Shown: positions 56,792-64,000 of the stretch, piece by piece
Position numbering within the stretch: position 1 is the first letter of the stretch
Layout: each line of letters starts with the position of its first letter
Assembly: GCA_003049465.1 (NCBI GenBank)
Contig: PYSS01000031.1
Location: forward strand, 186,001-250,000
Direction of reading: 5' to 3'
DNA from: Magnaporthiopsis rhizophila
Taxonomy: Eukaryota > Ascomycota > Sordariomycetes > Magnaporthales > Magnaporthaceae
DNA: 64,000 nt
The notes under the pieces: model-generated
What the model saw: the letters and a program-made list of their open reading frames with translations, nothing else
What the model was told of the DNA's origin: nothing
Database searches by the model: none
Translations under genes and position numbers: made by a program

Positions 56792-58340
56792 TTCTCTGGA
56801 ATGCGACGGTTTGACCCCGAAACGCTGCTCCCGTGCTTCCTTTTTAAGCCGTGCGGCTGCAGCGCATGCGCCCGAGGGTGAGATCCCGTGCGAAGCGGCG
56901 GAGTTGGCCCAAAAAAAAAAAAAAAAAGGCGAAGCAGAAAAGCGGAAGAAAAAAAAAAGCAAGGCAGACAAGTAACTGCCGGCGCGATGGAGGATGGTCG
57001 GAAGGGTAAGCCAGGTACCTCTCTCTCTGTATAATGCGGGCGGATATATGAAGGTGCGCCTCGTGCAGCTGCAGCGGCTGGCTTGTGATGCGGGCAGATC
57101 AGGGAAAGCGCTGCTCTAATGATCTGATTTTTTTCTTGGAACAAAAAGTACAACGAGAAGAGGCGGCGCAGAGCTAGAACGATCGGTCCGTTTTTCTAGG
57201 ACTGGAAAGTGCCTGCGTGCATGAAGTGAAGAAGAAGAATGGATGGAGGGGGACGAGCAGCAAGGCAAACAGGATGAACGCCACCAGAAGATGAGGAGAG
57301 GGGAGGAAGAAGAAGGGGGATCCGGCGGGTTCGATCTACACCATGATTCGGGGCGGCGGTGGTGTTTTGTTATGTGGTTGGTCTTGACTTGAGGCTGTGT
57401 TGGTTGCCTGTAGTGTTGGTTGGCGCGCAAAGTCGAGGAATGTCCGGGACGGGTCGTTGTTGGCGGCGCGCGATGGTCGGAGGTATAAAGTACACAGAAG
57501 CAGTCACAGCAGTCACAGCCCGTGTGGCGAAAAAATGGTGTCAACGACGTCAACGACGACACTGTCGGCTCTGGACCTGTGCTTGCAACAGCGATGATGC
57601 TCGATGTTCGATGCTCTCCCGCTGGGACGACGGCGACAAGTCTCCCAAGTTCTTCAGTCGCGGGTCGCGGGCGGTCGCGGGTGTTTGATGGACGGCAGAC
57701 AGAAAGAACGGGCGAGCAAGCGACAGGTTGACAGGAGGCATGGGCCTGACTTTCAATTTTGGAGGGTTCGAGGGGGTCGGGGTGGATGCGTGCGTGCGTG
57801 TGTGTGTGTGCTGCAGTGGGTAGTGGGTGCTGCGGTGGGCGCTGGGGTGGATGCGCCTTCGTCGTGGGAAAATCCTCCCCAGTCATGCCCCGAGGCCGAC
57901 GGATTGCTGCCTTCTGAGTGGCCAACGGCGCGTCTTGTTTACTCTTTTACCCAATTGGGACCGTGTACATAAGTGGGACGCGTCTTCCCTGCCCACTCTT
58001 GGGCAAGGGTCGGGCCCGAACCCTGCAAACCCCCCCCCCCCAACCTACCAGCAAGCGCTCTTGCTGCGTTCACGCCCACCCCAGCGCCCGCCGCCCTCTC
58101 CAGCACGCTGAGGAGGCTGGAAAAATCGAAAATCGGTATTGCACTCACTCCCCCAGCCTCCCTCATCGCACTCCCCCAGCATCCCGTCCATCTGCCTACC
58201 CACCCTTTGGGCAAAGTGCCCATTTCCCGCTTTCCGGTTTCCCATATTGCACCCTGCAAATGTGTTGTTCATGCTGTGAGGCCTCGGCTAGACTGGCCTC
58301 GGCCATGGCTGGGACTGTTGGGAGTCCCGTCGCTTCCGCC

Positions 58341-58364
58341 TACGCCTACGCCTACGCCTACGCC
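58341..58364 (+). repeat. Hexanucleotide repeat (TACGCC)4
   Basis: Four perfect TACGCC units, flanked by near-copies on both sides. Confidence 0.9.
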
Positions 58365-58996
58365 TTCGTCTACCGCACACGCCTCGTGTTCCAAGAATCA
58401 GGGCGGTCCAGCTGAAGAATGCGACCAACAATAGACCCCAGACTAGACTGGCAAACCCTAAACCGTTTGTCTCTCGTTTCCCACGCCATGCCTCTACCGG
58501 GCTCGTTCGCTGTCGTCTTTGTTGTTGTTTCTGTTTTGACCGTGCTGCAACAGCGGCCGCGCCATTGTCGCTTTGGCCGCCAGCCCTTCTCTACCCCCTC
58601 CCGTGCGCGATACTCCCATCATTGACTCAGGCCGGCGGCCGATAAATCGCCACCGGCCTGCGTCAAGGCGTTTCACCGGAAGAAAAAGCGACTTCGTGTC
58701 CAGGCCATCCTTGCGGGCGCGAGGAATGGCCAGGACTTGGCGGATTTTTTCTTTTTGTTTTGTTTTCTTTCTTTCCCCCTCGCTACCTACTTTTTCTCTG
58801 TTTTGATTTTCGCTTTGCATCCTGGCTCCCCCTCCATCCCACTTCCCCATCCTGGACACCACCCACCACCACCATGACCCAGCTGTCCGACAGTGCCGTA
58901 AAATGCCGGCCCAATCGGGAGCCCACACCACCATGTGCCTGGTTCGTGATTTTCGTACGGTAAAACGGCGACGCCTTAGCTTAGCGTTGGCGGCTT

Positions 58997-59044
58997 GCTT
59001 CCAGCTTTGCTTACAGCCTGCTGCCACCTTGCAAAGCTGGAAGC
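58997..59044. repeat. Perfect 14-bp inverted repeat with 20-nt loop
   Basis: The arms are GCTTCCAGCTTTGC (58997-59010) and GCAAAGCTGGAAGC (59031-59044). They are exact reverse complements, so the RNA or single strand would fold into a stable hairpin. Confidence 0.9.
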
Positions 59045-61831
59045 ACCCCCGGAGCCTAGGGTCTGGCCAGGGAAAAGGGTCCATGCCCGTGGTAAGGGTT
59101 CCCTCGAGCCCCTAGCGGGAGGATGGGATCTGCGCCGCAGGCTCCAACAGCAAAAGAAAAGAACACAACGAGGGGTGCCGTTGGTCGCCCTTCTGGTGCC
59201 CGCGCCTTGTGTTTACTTTTACTTATTCCCAAAACGGCAACCAACAAAACACCTAACCGGGTCGCCAGCCGCGCTGTACACACTAGCGTGCCACATCCAC
59301 CATAGCCTGTCTGCTGGCAAGGTCTAGGCTTCCGGCTGTGCCCAACCTCCGCAGCATGCGCAGGATACGTACCCGCCACCACCCAGAGGTCGTCGCCCGG
59401 CCCATGCAAACCCAGCACACACTTAGTGATCGCGGCCGATCGATGGCATCCCCCACCGTGGGCTTCTGGCGATCAGCTGCACAAGACTGGAGACGGCTGG
59501 GGCACCAGGCACGCCGGCAGAGAATCAGAGCATGCCACCTCTGCCTGTCAGTCCTGGTCGTCCTGTTTTCTCGCGCCTTTGCGCCTCGCCCTCGCCAGCG
59601 CAAGCAGGATGGGCCACGTTTACTCCGGGCCCCATGCACTTGCATGCAAGCGAACAAGTCAACAAGGCGACGTCACCGCCTTTCTGCAAGTCCCCCTCAT
59701 TATATGCACATCGGTGGAGGTTCTAGCACCGCATCCGGCAAGGCACCTCCCCTTTTCTTGCATATCTCGAAGCACACCGAATGTTTTATTACCGTGCTGC
59801 GCCCACTCAGCGGTTAGAACCGCTCTGCAGTGCCCAGGGGAAGGGCCATCTCACTGTCTATCTCTTCAGCAACAAACTCAGATGGACGGCGCGAAGAGGA
59901 AAAGAACAAAAAGGGGGCGGACGAGGGATAGGGAGCCACCGGCCCGCATCCTCCGGTGCCTGCCTGAGACCTCGCCTGACCTGGACAGTGCTCCTGGCTC
60001 CTGGTAATAAAAGACAACAAGAGGTAACCAAACCAAAGGACAAAATAGCAACCAGAACCCAGCTGTTTATTCCTTCTCATCCAGCAATTTCCAAGGCAGG
60101 AAAAAAAAAAAAAAAAAAAAGGAAATAAGTGCCCCGGGATCAAGATCCCGTATTAACTGATCGCAATATTACCTTTCTTCATGCTATTGTGTTCGCCCCA
60201 TTTCGCTTGAGGAGAGAGAGCTCCGAGTGGGCGGATTCGTGGCTTGGGGGTTCCACTTTCTGCGCTAACGCCCTCCATTTTCCCAAATTCATTTAGAGGG
60301 CTTCATGGAAATCAATTTGATTGTTTTGATTTTCTTTTCTGCAGTGCTACACTCCACAGCCGGACGCCGGCTCATCTCCTCACTCTTTTGATTCCACAAA
60401 ATGGGCGGACAAAAAAAAAAAAAAAAAAAAAAGATTGCCATCCCTACCCTTGTGGAATAAGAACAGAACAGAACACGCCCACCCCTCCCCCCAAGTCTCC
60501 ATTCCGTAGAACCAACGCACGAACGCTCGCGCGCGGGCTCCCGACGCAAAACACTAGCGATGAATTTAAAGTGATTGCTTGCATGGCAAGATGCAACGCG
60601 ACAGTAGAGGAGCAAGGACCATTGATTGATTGAGGGGACGGCGATGGGGAATCATGATACGATCAAGGCCGAAAAGGGAACCTACCTGGTGTATAACCTA
60701 CTCAATAAAGCTCCGTTCGACATCAAGGTTGACATTTGACAGAGACGCTGCATCACGACAGAGTGTGGTCTGTGCATCTGGTGAAGATTTTGAAGGGAAA
60801 AAAAAAAAAGAAAACACCGGGCTGATGAAGAATAAACATCCATTTGGCATGAACGCTTTACCACACCTTTGTCCATTATTAAGCCAACGCAATTTCGGGC
60901 GCCGGACTTGTTTCCCGTAACGAGAACATCTCCCGCAGACCAACAATGCCCGCCTCCAGTTGTTTTTGCTCGGCACTACGTATTTGCCCGCGTAAGCCCG
61001 TATGTTACTTGGCAAGCAAGCCATTGTTTTGTTGCTGGGATATTCCAGCAGCGGGCAAATGGCAAGAACCCGAGCCGAAAGGAGCGGATGGTTAGTTTCT
61101 CGTTTTCCCCCAGCCGAGCGGGCTTGCGCCTCGCCCCGCTATTTTCCAGGTGGCTACCTACCTAGCCAGCCAGCAGGCGCACGTCCAACAGCTGCAAGGC
61201 TACTAACACCCTCTCAATCCATGTTCGTCTTCCCGTGTTGACCACTTATAGGTGGGGTCCCAGGTCACCCCAAGGCATTAACAGCCCATATCGGCAAGGC
61301 CGGGAGCCCCGAGAGGATAGATGATGGGGACCCGTTCTTTGCTATTTACTGTACTGTGTGTTGCGGTGCTGACGGATAACACGGTATGTTTTCGGGCTTT
61401 TCAGCCGTTTCCGTCTTGCTTCTTTCGTGTTGCGAGAAATGACGATTTCATGCGCGTCGGATCCCACAGGGCCGCAGTATCATCCTCGCGAGATAATCCC
61501 AGGTTATAATGATTGATAATAGTGGTATGCACCCACCTAATGTAGGCGCGCGGCTGTCGAGCCAAGACGGGAACAATCACAGGAATCAAGGGGTTCGAAA
61601 ACAAAGCAAAACAAAACCGAAAAGCCAAAAACAAACAACAAGGAAGACACGGATGTCCTGGGCCTCGGACCACGAACCACCCGTCCTGACACCTCGTCCC
61701 GTAGTGGGTTCTACTCTTTCCTCCCCCGGGCAGAAACAATGCTACGGTAGATTGATGGGATGGATCAGGTCCATGGTAACGTGCTGCTGGTATTTTTTTT
61801 TTTTTTTTCCGTGCGTTTTCTTCGCGATTTC

Positions 61832-64000
61832 CTATTCTAGCCTGGTCCGGATCCACTCGCACCACTGATCGATGTCCTCGCACACCTGGAGCACCTGCCC
61901 TAGGTCCTGAGGTTGCATCTGCCTGCGGCCGTCTTCTTGCGGCTCCTGACCCTGTCCCCTCCCGGGCACGGGCAGCACGTTCTCCGAGACGACGTGCACC
62001 ATGCCGTTGAGCTGCACGTCAAGCACCACCGTGGCCGTCGCCCCACGGAAGGGGAAGACCACCTGCAGCCTGGGCACTGGGTGCACCGTGAGCGTAACAT
62101 CGATGGGCAGTGCCACCGCGGGGTCTGTTCCCGCTTGTTGTCCTCCTGAAGCATCGCCTCCAGAGATCGCTCCATCTCCAGAACCGTGCTGCCCTTGTCC
62201 CTTGTCGCCGTTATGCTGATCAGTATGGCTGACACCTGCTGCCGGCGTCACCACCAGCGGGTTCTTGGGGGCCACCAAAAACGCCGCAAAGTCGTCCCTG
62301 GTAGTTGTCGTAGTAATATTTGGCATTCCCTGCGTCATCTGCCCGGGCACAGCCGCGGCGGCGGCGGCGGCATTCAAGCCTGTCTTCCTTCCCGGCGCCG
62401 ACCCATCTGGCCCTATCGCTGTGGATGCTGCTGCGCCACTCCCGGCGTCGCCACCGCCTGCCAGAGCTGCCGATGCTGCCCCTACGGGACCGAAGCTCCT
62501 CTCGAGCAGCGTAGATAGGAACGCGTACTGCCTCAGTCGCGGCAGCATCTCGACCAGCTGACTAGGATGCGAGAACGGCACTGACGACAGCGTCCGGCCG
62601 TACACGGGTTTGTATATAAAGAGCGAGTTTCTGTGAAGCGCCTTTGTTGGCTCCGCTGCCGCCGCCGCACCCGTGGCACCGCTGCTCGCGGCCGGTGCTG
62701 GAGGAAAGACGGAAACCTCTTTGAGACGCGTGATGCTTCGCGGCTCCGTCGGATCGTGCTGGCTATTTTCCGGCACGGGGAACATGAGACTGTCGTAGGT
62801 CGAATGCAGGAACTCGCTGAGCGGCGCCTGCGCGATCTGCTGAATGTGCTCCCAGTCCTGCAGCGTCATGACCACGGGCGGGTCGAACTCGGCCGAAAAG
62901 ACCACCGCCGGCAGCCGTCCGGGGTGCCCGCCGTTGTCCAAATCCATCCCGTCAGCCTTCTGCTGCTGCTGCTGATCACCTCCCTCGCCCGGAATCACAG
63001 TGTTGGGCGGGTCCTGCCAGTCCAACAGCTGGTTTGCCGTCATCAGGAGGTGGTCCTCGCCGACCATCGCCTCATGCTTCTCGACGCCCGGCGAGAGCCA
63101 CGCATCCGAAACGCGCGCCGGCTGATACCCCATGGCAATGAGGGGCGCACAGCCGATCCACATGCTCCAGGCTCGCTCGGTCGCCTCGACGTGCTCGCGC
63201 AGCCCAGGGCTGGCGCCAGGGGGCGGCGGAACGAGGTGCTGCTCCTTCCAGTAGTCCAGGGTGAGGCCGACCTTGTCGCGCTTGTGCATACCGGGCTCGC
63301 CGTTACGGGAGCAGAGCGCGGTCATCCGGAGTATCTCCTCGCTGCGGCCGGCCATGGCCGGGTCGGCGCGCAGCCTGGACATGTCCCACTGGTGCAGGCG
63401 CTCGAGAGAGTCGTAGATGCCCGCGATGGCCTCATGGCAGTTGAAGCCGGGGATGACGCTCAGCTTGTCCAGCACCGCTAGGCGCTCGAGGTTGACGGCG
63501 AACTTGTCGAGCTTCTTGGTCAGCGGGCTCTCGGTGGGGCCAAGCTTGAGGTCGTCCAGCAGGATCCGGCCGGCCTGGTCCACGTGCCGTGAGACAACTT
63601 CGGACGAGTCCGGGAACGAGAGCGTAACCTTTTCAACCATATTGTTGACCATGACAATGTCGATGGACAATGCCGACCCTGCTATGATGAGCGTCTTTGA
63701 CTTGTCGCCACCCCCGCCCTCCTCCCACAGGAACTCAAGTCCAACGCTTCTCACGAGACGCTCCAGCCCCGCGTCGCTCACCCGGCCCTTGCTCTCCTGT
63801 TCATGTGGGCAGTAGTGCCAGGCGTCAACAAGATGCTCTATCCGCCTATAAAACACATCGATAGTGATTCTCTACGCATACAACCCTTGTAGCAGGCCCG
63901 ATTCCTTACCTTGAGTATGCTCAATATCCGATGAAGTCGTCTAATCTTCTCGTCGTCGTCGTCCCGAGTAGCCATGCCGCCCAGGCCATCCAGGCCGCCC
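61832..64000 (-). CDS. Mediator subunit MED1, 5' end outside window
   Basis: The visible part is an exon from the window edge to 63910 (30 codons including MATRDDDDEKIRRLHRILSI) and a last exon 63796-61832 of 654 codons plus stop. The intron 63909-63797 has a GTAAGG donor, and its acceptor was chosen to keep phase: SILK is followed by ESKGRVSDAGLERLVRSVGL. An acceptor nine bases later is nearly as good. The nearer TATAG acceptor at 63845 would break the frame. Conserved fungal MED1 features include LERLVRSVGLEFLWEE, the DKLSVIPGF region and YKPVYGRTLSSVPF. MED1 belongs to the middle module of Mediator and contacts gene-specific activators in the nucleus. Ala/Gly-rich linkers interrupt the C-terminal half. 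The N-terminus lies beyond position 64000. Confidence 0.85.

Larger units (their letters stand above)
56792..61831. other. Five-kilobase stretch without a convincing gene
   Basis: This is the largest empty interval of the window. It should include the WEE1 promoter and long 5' leader. Frames of 269 codons (57116-57925, minus) and 196 codons (58494-59084, minus) are low-complexity and show no domain. A 14-bp hairpin and a hexanucleotide repeat are listed separately. A non-coding RNA or a gene of short exons cannot be excluded. Confidence 0.4.

Noticed and set aside
57116..57925. 269-codon minus frame upstream of WEE1
   Set aside because: It is a Ser/Pro/His-rich low-complexity translation of a likely leader or promoter region, with no domain.
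58494..59084. 196-codon minus frame over the hairpin
   Set aside because: It is basic low-complexity sequence with no domain and no splice or start context.
63845..63909. 65-nt intron in MED1 ending at TATAG
   Set aside because: The splice sites look good but the junction is out of phase with the conserved upstream exon. The acceptor at 63797 keeps the frame.
1..64000. tRNA genes, rRNA, CRISPR arrays, intact transposons
   Set aside because: By eye I found no tRNA B-box context, no spaced direct repeats of CRISPR type, and no transposase, integrase or reverse-transcriptase motif. A dedicated scan could still find a short element.

Overview
The window is nuclear DNA of a filamentous ascomycete (Pezizomycotina), most likely a sordariomycete. 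The genes are GC-rich with short GT-AG introns, mostly 65-155 nt. The encoded proteins are typical fungal versions of eukaryotic machinery: importin-alpha, POT1, SCC3, MRC1, the SAGA subunit HFI1/ADA1, gamma-tubulin complex protein 3, WEE1 and Mediator MED1. There are no bacterial operons, CRISPR arrays or recognisable intact transposons. The species cannot be fixed from the sequence alone.

Layout. 0-19 kb is a dense core block: an AT-hook protein (-), a DHX29/YLR419W-type helicase (+), importin-alpha (-), POT1 (+) and cohesin SCC3 (-). 19-37 kb is an accessory-looking block. It holds a copper amine oxidase gene destroyed by many frameshifts, a small four-helix membrane protein, a cystinosin-like transporter, two small secreted proteins on the minus strand in a gene-poor stretch, and an NLR-type NACHT protein. 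One of the secreted proteins is built from nearly identical 237-bp tandem repeats. 37-64 kb returns to core genes: MRC1 (-), a CYP53-like P450 (-), HFI1 (-) diverging from GCP3 (+), WEE1 (-), a 5-kb stretch without a convincing gene, and MED1 (-) running off the right edge.

How the genes relate. Several core genes act in chromosome maintenance and the cell cycle: POT1 at telomeres, SCC3 in cohesion, MRC1 in the replication checkpoint, GCP3 in spindle nucleation and WEE1 in the G2/M brake. They do not form a co-regulated cluster that can be seen here. MRC1 does carry a compact group of MCB (ACGCG) cores upstream, consistent with G1/S control.

The most unusual item is the secreted repeat protein at 26427-27374. 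It alternates acidic spacers with a strongly cationic, amphipathic-looking segment, so it resembles a repeat-structured peptide precursor or effector. Its 3' end may be mis-framed, because a clean coding-like frame continues past the stop. Exon boundaries were derived by hand from splice consensus and reading frame; no alignment or database search was run.
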